64,000 nucleotides of DNA from Candidatus Binataceae bacterium (GCA_035308025.1 DATGHL010000042.1:62001-126000); one strand, 5' to 3'; shown: positions 19,795 through 32,223, counted from the first letter of the stretch. The notes: generated by a model from the sequence alone, not told the origin. Translations and numbers: made by a program.

Positions 19795-20145
19795 TCAGTC
19801 TTTAATCGGGACGATCATCATCATGCGCGGGCCGTCGCCGATCGCCCGCGTCGTGTGACCCTTGCCGGTCAAATCCTCCGCCAGAATTCCTTCACCGGGT
19901 CCAAAACGATGCAACGAGCCGTCGCCCAGCCCGATCTCAACGCCGCCGGCGAGCGTGATGACGTACTGCCGGCGCGGTGCGTTATGCCAATCGACGAACG
20001 CTCCCGGCGCCATCCGCGTGAACATCACGCCCGTCGCCGGTTGCAAAGGCGTCTGCTCGGCGAATGGCCCCGGCGAAAATGACATCTTTAGTTCTTCCAG
20101 ATGGGATTGCTGATCATCACTGCTATAGAGCCGAAAGAGTCGCAT
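19795..20145 (-). CDS. Small cupin-domain protein
   Basis: A 116-residue single-domain cupin. DWHNAPRRQYVITLAGGVEIGLGDG gives the first cupin motif (His, then downstream Glu/Gln region) and FGPGEGILAEDLTGKGHTTRAIG the second with its metal histidine. Small cupins of this kind bind a metal and a small ligand; some are enzymes and some sensors. It is convergent with the dienelactone hydrolase gene and divergent from the acetamidase. Function unknown. Confidence 0.85.
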   Translation of the reverse strand: MRLFRLYSSDDQQSHLEELKMSFSPGPFAEQTPLQPATGVMFTRMAPGAFVDWHNAPRRQYVITLAGGVEIGLGDGSLHRFGPGEGILAEDLTGKGHTTRAIGDGPRMMMIVPIKD

Positions 20146-20305
20146 TTGTATGACCTCGGCGGACAGGCTTCCAATCCCATACCGCGACCTCCGGTTGAGG
20201 GCAAGGTTACGGCGCGCCGCTGCCGTGGTCTGGCGCGCGGAAGATCGCTAACCTACCCCAACGGAACGCAGATGACCACAGATGACTCGCTACGGGAGGC
20301 GTCAC

Positions 20306-21406
20306 ATGAGCCAAAAAGAGCTTCGACTGGACAAGACCAAGCGGCTCTCAACGCAATCCGCCAAAGGCCACAATCGATGGCATCCGTCGATAGCGCCCGT
20401 GCTGAAACTGGATCCGGGTGACGAGGCCGTGCTCGACACCCTCGACGCCCTCGATTGCCAGATTGGCGCGGATAAGGGCGTGGCCGATGCGGCGGCGTGG
20501 GATCTGAACGCGGCCCATCCGCTCACCGGTCCGATATGGGTTAATGGCGCGGCGCCGGGGGATCTTCTGGAGGTAACGCTGCTCGAAATTCTTCCGAGTG
20601 ACTGGGGCTGGACGGCGCAATTGCCGGGCTTCGGCTTTCTGCGCGACCTTTTCCCGCAGCCCCATCTGGTGCAGTGGCGCTTGCATGCGGGATACGCGGA
20701 AGCTTCCGAGTTGCCGGGTGTGCGCATTCCGGAAGCCGCGTTTCCGGGGGTGATCGGGGTGGCGCCGTCGCTCGAGCAGCTCGAGCGCATCACGATCCGC
20801 GAGCGCGAGACGGCGGCCCGCGGCGGGGTGGTGATGCCGCCCGAGCCGCGATCGGCGATTCCGAACATCGAGCCGATCGCCTCCCAAGGTCTCCGCACGA
20901 TCCCGCCGCGCGAAACCGGCGGAAACCTCGACGTGAAGCAGCTCGTCAAGGGCACGACGGTCTATCTGCCGGTCTGGACGGAAGGGGCGCTCTTTTCGAT
21001 CGGCGACGCGCATTTCGCCCAGGGCGACGGCGAGGTCTGCGGCAGCGCGATCGAAATGGCCGCGACATTTACGCTGCGTTTTGATCTGCAAAAGGGGGCC
21101 GCGCGGGAGCGCAAGCTTCGCGGCGTGCAATTCTCCGGCAGCGAAAGAGCGGGCGCGCGCCGCTATCACGCCACGACCGGGCTCTGCATGCGCAGCGAAG
21201 ACGTGCAGGAGTCGGAAGACGCCACACTCGCGGCGCGCAATGCGCTGCTCGCGATGATCGATTATCTGGAGCAGCAACGCGGTTTCAGCCGCCAGCAGGC
21301 TTACGCGATTTGCAGCGTGGCAGTTGATCTGCGGCTCAGTGAAGTCGTCGACGTCCCGAACTTCGTCGTCACCGCCTTTTTACCCTTGGACATCTTTGTG
21401 GCCTGA
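20306..21406 (+). CDS. Acetamidase/formamidase family protein
   Basis: A 366-residue protein of the FmdA/AmdA family, hydrolysing formamide, acetamide or related small amides to ammonia and acid. Recognisable are HNRWHPSIAPVLKLDPGD at the start, LTGPIWVNGAAPGDLLEV, RTIPPRETGGNLDVKQLVKG and FSIGDAHFAQGDGEVCGSAIE. ATG 20306 is chosen because CGGGAGG precedes it; the in-frame ATG at 20282 has no site. It may supply nitrogen. It is convergent with the phosphofructokinase gene. Confidence 0.92.
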   Translation: MSQKELRLDKTKRLSTQSAKGHNRWHPSIAPVLKLDPGDEAVLDTLDALDCQIGADKGVADAAAWDLNAAHPLTGPIWVNGAAPGDLLEVTLLEILPSDWGWTAQLPGFGFLRDLFPQPHLVQWRLHAGYAEASELPGVRIPEAAFPGVIGVAPSLEQLERITIRERETAARGGVVMPPEPRSAIPNIEPIASQGLRTIPPRETGGNLDVKQLVKGTTVYLPVWTEGALFSIGDAHFAQGDGEVCGSAIEMAATFTLRFDLQKGAARERKLRGVQFSGSERAGARRYHATTGLCMRSEDVQESEDATLAARNALLAMIDYLEQQRGFSRQQAYAICSVAVDLRLSEVVDVPNFVVTAFLPLDIFVA

Positions 21407-21433
21407 GGCGTCAGGGCCGTCTTGCGCACCTGA

Positions 21434-22699
21434 TCAGATAGCGCTGGTCGCCGTCGCGGCTACGGCCTCTTGAAAGCGTGCGCGGAAGGCCTCCGGCGCC
21501 AGGTTCGTATAGACCGAGAGCCGGGATAGAGACGGTTCTTCCAGATCATGCGGCTCGAGACGGATCATATAGCTGCGCGCCACCCGATATGACTCGGTTG
21601 ACGTATCCACCGTGCGGATCCGCACGCGGCCGGTCGACGGATCAAGCAGGTCCGCGAGCTGAACTGGGGTGACGCGGCCGCCGGTGATTGCGATCAGCGC
21701 ACCGGAGCCGCCGCTGAGTAAATAGCGCACCGCGCCGTAACCCAGCGTGCGGGTGTATTCCACGTCGAACGCCAGCGGCTTGGCGCAGCGCAACTCGTAG
21801 CCGATGTCCTTGTTGACGACGGTGGCGTCGATCCCGAGCTCCTTCAGCGCCGCGCGCACCTGATCGCGCAACAGCATCCCGAGCGGGATGTCGGCGATAT
21901 GTACGTGGCCATAGGCGTCAAAGCTGCTTTCGGCAACATGACTCAAATCGGTGCGCTCGGCGATGCCTTCGGCGATCACCGCGACGCCGTTGTCGCGGCC
22001 CGATGCGCTGCGCTTGATGATGGCGCCGACGATCGTATTTACGATCACACCCAGGTCGAGCTTACCGCCGCTGAATTCTTCGGGAATCACCGCAAGGGTC
22101 GCGCCCGCCGACTTGCACATGCTGAGCGCCAGCGAGCCGGACTTGCGGCCCATCGAGACCGCCAGATACCAGCGGCTGGTGGTGCGCGCGTCTTCCATCA
22201 GTGATTCGATAATCGCGGCGCCGACGGCGCGGGCGGTCTCGAACCCAAACGTCGGAGCGTTTTCCGGCAGCGGCAGATCGTTGTCGATAGTTTTCGGCAC
22301 CGTGACGACGCCGATCCGACCGCTCGTCCGCTCGGCGATTTTCGTCGCGCCGTAGGTCGTGTCGTCGCCGCCGATACAGATCAGATAGCGCACGTTGAGC
22401 CGCAACAGACTTTCGATCACGCGCGCGAGCGTTGCTTCGTCGCGCGCCGGATTCGTGCGCGACGTGCGCAGGATTGAACCCCCGGTAAAATGGATCCGGC
22501 TCACGTCGTCGATGCTGAGTTTCACGATATGAGAGAGGTCGCCCGCGGCGAGCCAGCGGTAGCCGTCGCGCAAGCCGATCACGTTGCGGCCACTGTTGAT
22601 CGCTTCGATCGTGGCCGCCGCGATAACTCCATTGATCCCGGGTGCCGGGCCGCCACCTACCAGTATCGCCAGAGTCTGCTGCGAACCATCCTGCGGCAT
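21434..22699 (-). CDS. pfp: 6-phosphofructokinase, probably pyrophosphate-dependent
   Basis: A 421-residue phosphofructokinase. GGGPAPGINGVIAAATIEA is the phosphate-donor loop; CIGGDDTTYGA places an aspartate (D113) where ATP enzymes have glycine, and VPKTIDNDLPLP (K136) follows. This GGDD plus PKT(I)DND combination is the known mark of PPi-using enzymes. It would interconvert fructose-6-phosphate and fructose-1,6-bisphosphate reversibly in the cytoplasm. The symbol is by function. It stands alone, convergent with the acetamidase gene. Confidence 0.88.
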   Translation of the reverse strand: MPQDGSQQTLAILVGGGPAPGINGVIAAATIEAINSGRNVIGLRDGYRWLAAGDLSHIVKLSIDDVSRIHFTGGSILRTSRTNPARDEATLARVIESLLRLNVRYLICIGGDDTTYGATKIAERTSGRIGVVTVPKTIDNDLPLPENAPTFGFETARAVGAAIIESLMEDARTTSRWYLAVSMGRKSGSLALSMCKSAGATLAVIPEEFSGGKLDLGVIVNTIVGAIIKRSASGRDNGVAVIAEGIAERTDLSHVAESSFDAYGHVHIADIPLGMLLRDQVRAALKELGIDATVVNKDIGYELRCAKPLAFDVEYTRTLGYGAVRYLLSGGSGALIAITGGRVTPVQLADLLDPSTGRVRIRTVDTSTESYRVARSYMIRLEPHDLEEPSLSRLSVYTNLAPEAFRARFQEAVAATATSAI

Positions 22700-22824
22700 C
22701 GGATTATGAACCTCGCGGCAAATTTTCGCTCGTACACATTGTCAGCGGTCAGCTCTCAGGAGTCCACCGTCACCGAAATCGGTTGCGCTTCCCTTGCCGT
22801 TCTCCCCGGACAGCGATAGAAGCA

Positions 22825-22908
22825 CTAGCGAAGCGCGTCGCCGCGCGAAGCGAGCAGGCAGCCTGCCCTCGAAGGGCAAAGCCCGAAGGGAGTCCGCGAG
22901 CTGCGTTT
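22825..22908 (-). repeat. Dispersed small repeat, copy A (interrupted)
   Basis: Read on the minus strand, this begins AACGCAGCTCGCGGACTC and, after an extra GC-rich hairpin (GCCCT CGA AGGGC at about 22864-22876), continues CTGCTCGCTTCGCGCGGC. The same two blocks are contiguous at 53407-53475 and the first block recurs at 29651. It lies in the 346-base gene-free stretch 22700-23045, in which I see nothing else. Confidence 0.6.
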
Positions 22909-23045
22909 CGAACATGTCCGTCAAGCGCCTTTTACCGAAGTAACACCACTTCTCGAATCGAAGCAAAGCGGCGATTATCCGGCGACGCCTTGCAGATGGA
23001 GTGGTGCGCTGGAGTCCGGACCAAATTCGTACGGAGGAAATCAAA

Positions 23046-23375
23046 ATGGCCGCATCCCCAAAATCATCACCGTCCCCTTTGGAGCCCCTACGCCCGATCG
23101 TGCCGAAGCTGGTTGATCTCACTGAAAAGGTGCTTTTCGGCGACGTCTGGGAACGTCCCGAGCTCTCCAAGCGCGACCGCAGCTTGATAACCTGCGCGGC
23201 GCTCGTCGCGCTGCAGCGGCCCGATCAACTGCGGGGTCATCTCAAACGCGCGCTGGGCAACGGCGTTACCAAGGACGAGCTCAGCGAACTCATCACGCAT
23301 CTGGCCTTCTATTCGGGATGGCCGACCGCGGTGACGGCGGCGGCGATCGCCAAGGAAGTCTTCGAGAAGCCCTAA
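23046..23375 (+). CDS. Carboxymuconolactone decarboxylase family protein
   Basis: A 109-residue alpha-helical protein of the CMD/AhpD-like family. FGDVWERPELSKRDRSLITCAALVAL and LRGHLKRALGNGVTKDELSELITHLAFYSGWPTAVTAA are the typical phrases; the single cysteine and ELSELITHLAFYSG pattern fits true 4-carboxymuconolactone decarboxylases rather than the CxxC peroxidase reductants. ATG 23046 follows CGGAGG. The DUF1329 gene follows 16 bases later on the same strand, possibly co-transcribed. Confidence 0.9.
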   Translation: MAASPKSSPSPLEPLRPIVPKLVDLTEKVLFGDVWERPELSKRDRSLITCAALVALQRPDQLRGHLKRALGNGVTKDELSELITHLAFYSGWPTAVTAAAIAKEVFEKP

Positions 23376-23391
23376 CTCTGCGAAAAATACA

Positions 23392-24780
23392 ATGAGATCA
23401 TTTGCACGTCCATTTTTCGCATCGCTGGTTGTGATTGGGTTCGGGGCGCTGGCCGGACCATCCGGCTTCGCCGCCGCAACCAGCGACACTACGTTTCCCG
23501 CGATGCCGCCCGCTGTGAACGCGTCGTCCGGCGCCAACGGTGGACAAGCGGCGGTGGCCGCGGCCCCATCGATTCCGCTCGGCACCACTATAACGACCGC
23601 GAATTGGCGCCAGTATCGGCAATTCATGCCGGACGGGATGGTCACATTATTTGAGGGGCAATCATCCTGGAAGATGCCCGATGATATCGCGATGACCATC
23701 GGTCCGACCATGATTCATCCGTTACCGGCGGGCTATCTTGCCGCCACGGAAAAGTACGGTCCCGCCACCAAGCTGGTTGAGTTGCCTGATGGCAGGCTCA
23801 CGATAAGTGGCTATCAGGGCGGTATACCGTTCCCGAATCCGACGGAACCTCATCGCGGATGGAAGCTGCTTGCCGACTTCTGGTACCGCTATATGCCGCA
23901 TATCGTGGTCAATACGCCGGACAATCCGGGCTTTGAGTGCACGCTCGACGGTTACGCCGACGTCAACTGCACCAAAGGTCTGTGGGTGGCTCGTCAGCTC
24001 TCCTTCAACACTGATCCGGGTACGCCGTCCACGTTCCCGGGCGCTGCCGGCAAGTACTATACGACCTGGTTTATGCTCGAGGAACCCGAACAGCAGCGTT
24101 ACTCCACCACTCTGACGATGGAGTACACCGATTTGACCCTGCCGGAGGATGTTTACGTCTTTCTGCCGGCGATGCGCCGGACCCAACGTCTGTCCGCGGC
24201 CGCGCGCTGCTCGAGTTCGGGCACCGAAATGACGCCCGACGATGGCCGCTTTGCCTTCGACAGTACGATTCCGGATTTCAGCGCTGAGCTGGTCGGCACG
24301 CGCAAGATTCTCAACGAAATGGACGTCAAATCGGCCGGTGCAAACTTCCCTGCAGATTACGACATGCCGCTCGGATGGCCCAAACCTTCTTGGGGTCAAT
24401 GGGAACTGCGCGACTCCTATATCCTCGACATTCGCAAGCTGCCCGCCAAGGCGTCGGGTTATTGCTATGGCAAGCGGATTCTTTATATCGACCAGCAGTT
24501 CTTCGGCCCTTTGTGGACTGATCTCTATGATCCCAAGATGCAATTGTGGAAAGTTGCGCTACTGCAACCGATAGTCACTGATATTCCGCGCATCGGGCCG
24601 CAGAACTCGACCGGCGCCGCATTTTCTCACTGGTGGGATTTGCAAAGTCATCACGCGACATTTCAGGGACCCAACGACGGCCACGGCTACAACATACTGG
24701 TCAACGATAATGTCCCGGCATCCTATCTCGACCTTGAGCGTTACACGACACCCGGCGGCCTCAACGCGGTAATGCGCTAG
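23392..24780 (+). CDS. Secreted DUF1329 family protein (copy 1)
   Basis: A 462-residue exported protein. The signal peptide spans roughly residues 1-28 (FFASLVVIGFGALAGPSGFAAA). The mature part has the DUF1329 order: an early TTANWRQYRQFMPDGMVTLF, then GGIPFPNP, a membrane-proximal aromatic segment FWYRYMPHIV, and FLPAMRRTQRLSAAARC. These proteins fold like LolA/LolB and are thought to act in outer membrane lipid or hydrophobic-substrate handling. A 454-residue paralogue lies at 33307-34671 with the same motifs. It shares a strand and near-adjacency with the CMD gene. The cargo is unknown. Confidence 0.85.
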   Translation: MRSFARPFFASLVVIGFGALAGPSGFAAATSDTTFPAMPPAVNASSGANGGQAAVAAAPSIPLGTTITTANWRQYRQFMPDGMVTLFEGQSSWKMPDDIAMTIGPTMIHPLPAGYLAATEKYGPATKLVELPDGRLTISGYQGGIPFPNPTEPHRGWKLLADFWYRYMPHIVVNTPDNPGFECTLDGYADVNCTKGLWVARQLSFNTDPGTPSTFPGAAGKYYTTWFMLEEPEQQRYSTTLTMEYTDLTLPEDVYVFLPAMRRTQRLSAAARCSSSGTEMTPDDGRFAFDSTIPDFSAELVGTRKILNEMDVKSAGANFPADYDMPLGWPKPSWGQWELRDSYILDIRKLPAKASGYCYGKRILYIDQQFFGPLWTDLYDPKMQLWKVALLQPIVTDIPRIGPQNSTGAAFSHWWDLQSHHATFQGPNDGHGYNILVNDNVPASYLDLERYTTPGGLNAVMR

Positions 24781-24837
24781 TCAGATGCCAAGGCAAATCT
24801 CGCTGGCGGCCCGATTACTGGTTCGCTGTTGCTCATT

Positions 24838-24856
24838 TAGGAGAGTTTGTCTCCTA
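24838..24856. terminator. Hairpin between convergent genes
   Basis: TAGGAGA (24838-24844) and TCTCCTA (24850-24856) form a perfect 7-bp stem with a 5-base loop. It lies between the DUF1329 stop (24780) and the end of the convergent ApeA-like gene, whose stop codon is inside the right arm. No T-run follows, so its strength as a terminator is uncertain. Confidence 0.45.
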
Positions 24857-26250
24857 GCTGTAAAACCGGAGGACACGATAGTCCCGACTTCTTGGGATCA
24901 TCTCCGAAATGGCATCGTCCGAAAGGCCCATTTGCCTGAGGAAACATATTTGTATCGCGAGCCGCAATTTTCTGGTCGCGAGCCAAAGTGGCAAGCCCGT
25001 CAGCGCTGCTGATTCCAGCGCGGGTGAATGATGAATGAGGTAGTTCCGAGTATTTATTATCGTTCCAACGAACTGACTCTTGTTGCCGAGGAGCCTCGCG
25101 ACGCTGTCGGGTTGTTCATCATACAGCTGTTTAAGCCGAGACCTCATGCTTACTTCGTTACTATATTCCAACTTGGCTTTGAGCCATTCGCGGTGTTCCG
25201 GCGGAGTCCTCTCCAGCGCCTGCACCAGCCGCAATTGATGGTCCGCCTCTGGTAGATCGAACTGTTTTTTCCCAACTGCCCTATGATAGCTCTCGAATGC
25301 GTTGATAGAGCTCAAGAAGTGATGCTCGGTCGCCACGTTGCTGTCAGACTCCGTGTCTAACGAAAAATAGAAATCGAGAGAAGACCGAAAGGCGTTGAAT
25401 CCCAAGTGCCACTGGCTCACAGACTTGCGAAGATCCCCTGCACCAGTGAGAGTAAAGAGGAAACTCATTGGATGCTCGCGGTCCGGAAGCGGTAGCACTC
25501 GCTTTTGGCTGAAGAAAATTTTCGAGGCGGGCAAAAAGGGCCTTCCTCCGGCTATATTCATCACGGCGGTTCGGGGAGTCTGAACGTCAAGCCTGACGCA
25601 TGGCACGCGACGACCGAGCGCTAGACACATAAGTTGATGAAGCGAGGCCAATGGGGCGGTCAGTATGCTTTCAAAATGGGTTTCCTTATCCGGGGTGAGA
25701 GTCAGCCATGCGTGCTGTAGGATTTGTCGCTCGTGAAAAGCATCGCCGCTAGTCTGAGCAGACAATTCCGCCTTCACAGCAACATCATCAAGTTGCATCG
25801 CGAGAGGTTCAGGAAATCTGTATTCGATCGAGATACCCGAGGTCTGTTGGAATCCTTGCAGACTGATGACTCCTCGAGGTTGTGGAAATTAACCGATACC
25901 GTCGTATAGCGCGCGTCCTTAAATGTTGTTAGATGTTCCCCGACAATCGTCCAAAGGGCGTGGTATCGAGAAGAAGGATTCGCAGAGAAAAGGCTCATTC
26001 CGGAGGGTGTACATTTCAAAAGCGTCACTTTCGTGCCATCGCTTGCAACGCCGTGGATCACTTCTTTGTGCGGAGGCAAAGCGAAGGGGCCACTCTTCAA
26101 CTCGTCTAGCAGGCCATTTATTTCCAGTCTGGTGCCGTTTTCCGGGTCGAACTGGAGATGGCCGGGTACATACAGATCATTTTTCCAATCGGGAAGACCC
26201 CAACGACCGTTCAGTTCAAATGAATCCAGAAGGGTGTACTCAAACGACAC
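24854..26250 (-). pseudogene. ApeA-like HEPN anti-phage gene, frameshifted
   Basis: Two minus-strand frames join to one protein of about 465 residues. The first (GTG 26250) has the ApeA N-terminal style: LLDSFELNGRWGLPDWKNDLYVPG, then IHGVASDGTKVTLLKC and VNFHNLEE. After NLEE (about 25870) it goes out of frame; the second frame picks up with VISLQGFQQTSGISIEYRF and runs to 24854. The C-terminal part ends in a HEPN RNase motif, R-x4-H in NTRNYLIHHS. ApeA-type proteins abort phage infection through their HEPN nuclease. The expected tryptophan after NLEE is missing, fitting a small deletion. Composition is lower in GC than neighbours, suggesting transfer. The gene is broken unless the shift is a sequencing error or programmed. 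Confidence 0.75.
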
Positions 26251-26334
26251 AGTTAGCCTCGCTCAACGTTGCTTCGAAGTCCGTTCAAAACCGCGCTGCG
26301 GACCTTCGAGCTTAGTATTTCTTATTTGAAATGA

Positions 26335-28850
<2,516 letters not shown>

Positions 28851-28866
28851 TCACTCTTCTACTGCT

Positions 28867-29592
28867 TCACGCCTGCAAGGAGTTCGCGCGTCTCAAATCA
28901 TCCGGCGTATCGACTTCGAGCGAGGGCGCGACCGAGCGCACGACGCTAATCCGATAGCCCCGCTCCAGCGCGCGCAACTGCTCGAGCTTTTCGATCTGTT
29001 CGAGCCGCCCCGGCGGCCACGCCGCGAACTCCAGCAGAAAATCGCGCCGGTACGCATAGACCCCAATATGGCGCAGCGCGGATTTCGGTACGCCGGTGTG
29101 GTCGCGCCAAAATGGCATCGGGCTGCGCGAGAAATAGAGCGCGTCGCCGCGCGCATCGCAGACGACCTTGACCACATTCGGATTGCGCCACTCCTCATCG
29201 TCCACGATCGGCGTCGCCAGCGTCCCCATCGGAATCGACGCATCGGCGATTATCGGTGCTGCCAGCGCGTCGAGATCATCAGGCGCAATAAAGGGCAAGT
29301 CGCCCTGCACGTTCAGATAGATGTCGGCGGGGATCCGCCGCGCGATCTCCGCGATCCGATCGGTGCCGCTCGGATGCGCGTCCGAGGTCATCTCGGCAAC
29401 GCCGCCGGCCTCGCGCACGACCCGCGCGATCCGCTCGTCATCGGTCGCCACTAGCGTATGCGTCAAGCTCCGCGCCTGGACCGCCTGCCGCCACACCCGC
29501 ACCACCATCGGGACGCCGCCGACCTCCGCCAGCGCCTTACCCGGCAAACGCGACGAGCCATAGCGGGCCGGGATGACGGCGATTACCGACAC
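28867..29592 (-). CDS. kdsB: 3-deoxy-manno-octulosonate cytidylyltransferase (CMP-KDO synthetase)
   Basis: A 241-residue nucleotidyltransferase that activates KDO with CTP before transfer to lipid A. The start MSVIAVIPARYGSSRLPGKALAEVGG carries the nucleotide loop; ATDDERIARVVREAGG, HPSGTDRIAEI, NVQGDLPFI and GVYAYRRDFLLEFAAW are family hallmarks. It is first in the kdsB-pyrG-kdsA operon. The promoter must lie in 29593-29825, a 233-base stretch that also holds repeat copy B. Confidence 0.97.
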   Translation of the reverse strand: MSVIAVIPARYGSSRLPGKALAEVGGVPMVVRVWRQAVQARSLTHTLVATDDERIARVVREAGGVAEMTSDAHPSGTDRIAEIARRIPADIYLNVQGDLPFIAPDDLDALAAPIIADASIPMGTLATPIVDDEEWRNPNVVKVVCDARGDALYFSRSPMPFWRDHTGVPKSALRHIGVYAYRRDFLLEFAAWPPGRLEQIEKLEQLRALERGYRISVVRSVAPSLEVDTPDDLRRANSLQA

Positions 29593-29650
29593 CGAATCCT
29601 TGTGATCTTATATGTTCCCGAACGACGTAAGCGCGAGTGCACTTTTTACT

Positions 29651-29713
29651 GTTAACGCAGCTCGCAGACTCGCCTGCCTGATACTGCTGCGCTCTGCCTC
29701 GCGTAAGCGTAAC
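29651..29713 (+). repeat. Dispersed small repeat, copy B
   Basis: The first 24 bases (29652-29675: TTAACGCAG then CTCGCAGACTCGCCT) recur at 53408-53431 with one mismatch. The segment opens with GTTAACGC and closes with GCGTAAC near 29713, forming imperfect terminal inverted repeats. It lies upstream of kdsB. I see no gene in 29593-29825. Confidence 0.6.
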
Positions 29714-29825
29714 CGCCCGATGCGGGCGCTGTCAATTCGGGTGGACGGCGGGATCCGTTGTCCGGTCGAGACGCTCAGACTCGCGACCTCCGGCCCCCGC
29801 GCGGTGTCATCCGCGAGTTTGTCGG

Positions 29826-31301
29826 CTAGTTGCCGGTACCCGTCAAGTTGACGATCTGCGGACTTCCCGAAGCGTTGTCGGTGAACGTCACGGTGCCGGA
29901 CTGCGCGCCTGTGCTGATCGGCGCAAAGGTCACCGAGACATTACAAGAGGTCAGTGGCGGGAGCGACGCGGGACACTGACTCGCCGCGGAGAATGGCGGG
30001 CCGGAAGACGCAATGCTCTCGATATTGAGCGAGACATTTGAGGACGCATCGTCGACCCCGAGCGTTATCGTCTTGATAAAACCTTGCTTGACCGTCCCGA
30101 ACGCGATCGGGTTGGGCGTTAGCGTGATCACCGACGTCGGAAATGGGGTCGGCGTCGCGGTCCGCGTAGGGGTCACTGTGGGTGTGGGTGTGCGCGTCGG
30201 CGTGGGTGTCCGCGTCGGGGTCGCCGTCGGAGTGGGCGTGCGCGTTGGAGTCGCCGTCGGGGTGGGCGTCGGTGTGGGTGTCAGCGTTGGCGTGGGTGTC
30301 GCCTCACTCAAAGTGAACTGCTTGAACCAGCCCGCACCGCCGCTGCCCCCGCCTCCGGCGCCGGATCTACTATTTCCGCCCGCGCCGCCGTGTAGCAGGA
30401 TGGCGCCGGCATGCGCGAGGTATTTGGGGGTCGCGACCAGGACCACGCCGCCACCGCCGCCACCGGAGCCGCCGGCATAGATCGCCCCCGGCCGCGCGTT
30501 CGAACCGGGGCCCCCGCTCACGTCGATCGTACCGGTAAGGTTGATCGAATCGGCGCAAATCAGGACTACCCCTCCGCCACCTCCGCCGCCTGCGGGGCCC
30601 GTATTAGTGCCGTTGCCGCCCGCGCCGCCGGCGGAGCCACCCAGCACGAGTTGGTCAGCAGTCATCGAGATCCACCTCTGCGAGGCAGCCGTGGCGACGC
30701 TGCCGGCGGTGCCGCTCTGTCCGACTGCGCCGCCAAGCCCGCCGACCGTCACGTGCAATTGATTGTAGTCGGGGTTCGTGTTGAACGGTCCGGTGGCGAA
30801 GGTATTGTCGGCGCCGAAAGCATTGCCAGTAAGCCCATTGAGACCAGGCATCCCACCCGGCGCCGCGCCGCCGCCGCCGCCGCCCGAGCCGCCGCCGTCA
30901 GCGTAACCAAAGACGCCAAAGTTGCTGTTCGCAGCAAAGATCGTGCCGACAATCTCACACGGCCCATTGACGTAGGCGAGCCATTCGCCACGTGGCAGAT
31001 TCGGCGACAAGACCTTATTGGCGGTGAAGTTGGTCACCTGCACAGTCACGCCGCTTTGGACGGTTAGACTCGAGTAGCAGTGCGCGCCTTGAACCGCGAT
31101 GTTGTGGCTCGGATTCGGGTCGGGCTCCTCGCCGTCGCAAAAATAATGCAGCCACGGCGGCCCATCCAGCAACGAAAGCGTTTGCGTCTGCGCGGCGGCC
31201 GGCGCGGCCAGCGCAAATCCTGTAAATACTGCAAATACTGCGGCGAGCAACCACAGCCGCGCTCTGACATGCGCCCATCTGCGTGATTGCGACCCGCGCA
31301 T
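29826..31301 (-). CDS. Secreted Gly-rich family protein with TP-rich linker and ASH-type C-terminal domain
   Basis: A 491-residue exported protein, first of three tandem paralogues. It has a signal peptide (about 1-38, ending APAAAQ), then the shared head: [31 protein letters not shown] and GPCEIVGTI, with three conserved cysteines. A body of long glycine runs follows, then the shared phrase GWFKQFTL, where the other two paralogues stop. This one adds a Thr-Pro linker (TPT repeats, coded at about 30130-30300) and a C-terminal domain ([36 protein letters not shown]) of the ASH/choice-of-anchor D type. It is probably surface-exposed. Family unknown to me. Confidence 0.85.
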   Translation of the reverse strand: MRGSQSRRWAHVRARLWLLAAVFAVFTGFALAAPAAAQTQTLSLLDGPPWLHYFCDGEEPDPNPSHNIAVQGAHCYSSLTVQSGVTVQVTNFTANKVLSPNLPRGEWLAYVNGPCEIVGTIFAANSNFGVFGYADGGGSGGGGGGAAPGGMPGLNGLTGNAFGADNTFATGPFNTNPDYNQLHVTVGGLGGAVGQSGTAGSVATAASQRWISMTADQLVLGGSAGGAGGNGTNTGPAGGGGGGGVVLICADSINLTGTIDVSGGPGSNARPGAIYAGGSGGGGGGVVLVATPKYLAHAGAILLHGGAGGNSRSGAGGGGSGGAGWFKQFTLSEATPTPTLTPTPTPTPTATPTRTPTPTATPTRTPTPTRTPTPTVTPTRTATPTPFPTSVITLTPNPIAFGTVKQGFIKTITLGVDDASSNVSLNIESIASSGPPFSAASQCPASLPPLTSCNVSVTFAPISTGAQSGTVTFTDNASGSPQIVNLTGTGN

Positions 31302-31326
31302 TTAAGCTGCCCGCTCTCGTCGCATT

Positions 31327-32223
31327 TCAATTCAGAGTGAACTGCTTGAACCAACCATTACCGCCACCGCCGCCAGCGCCCGCGCCGCTATCGCCCGCGC
31401 CGCCCGCGCCACCATCGAGATTCACCGTCCCGCTGTTGGCGGTGTAGCTGGGCGCAGCCATCATCACGAGGCCGCCGCCGCCACCGCCGCCACCGCCGCC
31501 ACCTTGCGAACCGGTCGCGCCGGCGCCGCCGTTAACGTTGATCGTGCCCTCGAAATCGATCGTCGCGCAGACCAGCACCACCGCACCACCGCCGGCGCCG
31601 CCACCCGCCGCTACACCCTGGCCAATACCGCCCGCACCACCCGAGCTTCCGCCCGGCACGCCGAGGGCGAGCCCGGTGTTCCAAATCCACTTCTGCGACG
31701 AAAGCGTCGGGCTGCTGCCTGCCGCCCCGCTCAGCTCAGCCTTGCCGCCGAGGCCGCCCGCCGCCGTGGTCACAAAAGCGCCATTGCCGAAAACTGCCGA
31801 GAACAGTCCCACCTGCCCGGCATTTGCGGCGGCACCGCCCCCGCCGCCGCCCGAACCACCGCCGTTGCTGTAGCCGGTATTGCTCGCCGTCGCATTGATC
31901 GTCCCGAGCACACTGCACGGACCATTGACGAAGGCCAGCAGCGCACCGCGCGGCGAATTCTGTGGCGCCCCAGCTGCGCTTAAAAGATTGGTCACTGTGA
32001 GGGTCGCGCCGCCCGGCACCGTCAGGCTCGGGTAGCAATGCAGCCCTTGCAATGAGGCCGAGCCGTTGGGGTCTGGCTCGGAACTGTCGCACAGATAATG
32101 GGTCCAGAGCGGCGCGTCGGTGAGGAAAAGCGAAGTCTGCGCCACCGCCCGGCGCACCGCGATAAGGAGCAGGATGAGCGTGAGAAGTCCGAGGAACGAT
32201 TTCCGATCGCAGGTCTTGACCAA
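31327..32223 (-). CDS. Secreted Gly-rich family protein, second paralogue
   Basis: About 298 residues from a TTG start at 32223, which gives a clean signal peptide (VKTCDRKSFLGLLTLILLLI, ending AVAQT). In-frame ATG codons further upstream, such as 32316, would overlap the end of the third paralogue and bury the signal peptide, so I prefer TTG; no strong ribosome site supports either. The mature head is TSLFLTDAPLWTHYLCD, SEPDPNGSASLQGLHCYPSL and NGPCSVLGTI. Long runs of glycine with Ala/Ser follow, and the protein ends [10 protein letters not shown]. It has no linker or extra domain. Role unknown. Confidence 0.8.
   Translation of the reverse strand: MVKTCDRKSFLGLLTLILLLIAVRRAVAQTSLFLTDAPLWTHYLCDSSEPDPNGSASLQGLHCYPSLTVPGGATLTVTNLLSAAGAPQNSPRGALLAFVNGPCSVLGTINATASNTGYSNGGGSGGGGGGAAANAGQVGLFSAVFGNGAFVTTAAGGLGGKAELSGAAGSSPTLSSQKWIWNTGLALGVPGGSSGGAGGIGQGVAAGGGAGGGAVVLVCATIDFEGTINVNGGAGATGSQGGGGGGGGGGGLVMMAAPSYTANSGTVNLDGGAGGAGDSGAGAGGGGGNGWFKQFTLN

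Noticed and set aside
22700..23045. A small gene upstream of the CMD gene
   Set aside because: Frames here lack a ribosome site or domain; the stretch holds a repeat copy instead.
30130..30310. Short tandem repeats resembling a minisatellite or CRISPR
   Set aside because: They code in frame for a Thr-Pro linker in the secreted protein; no equal spacers exist.
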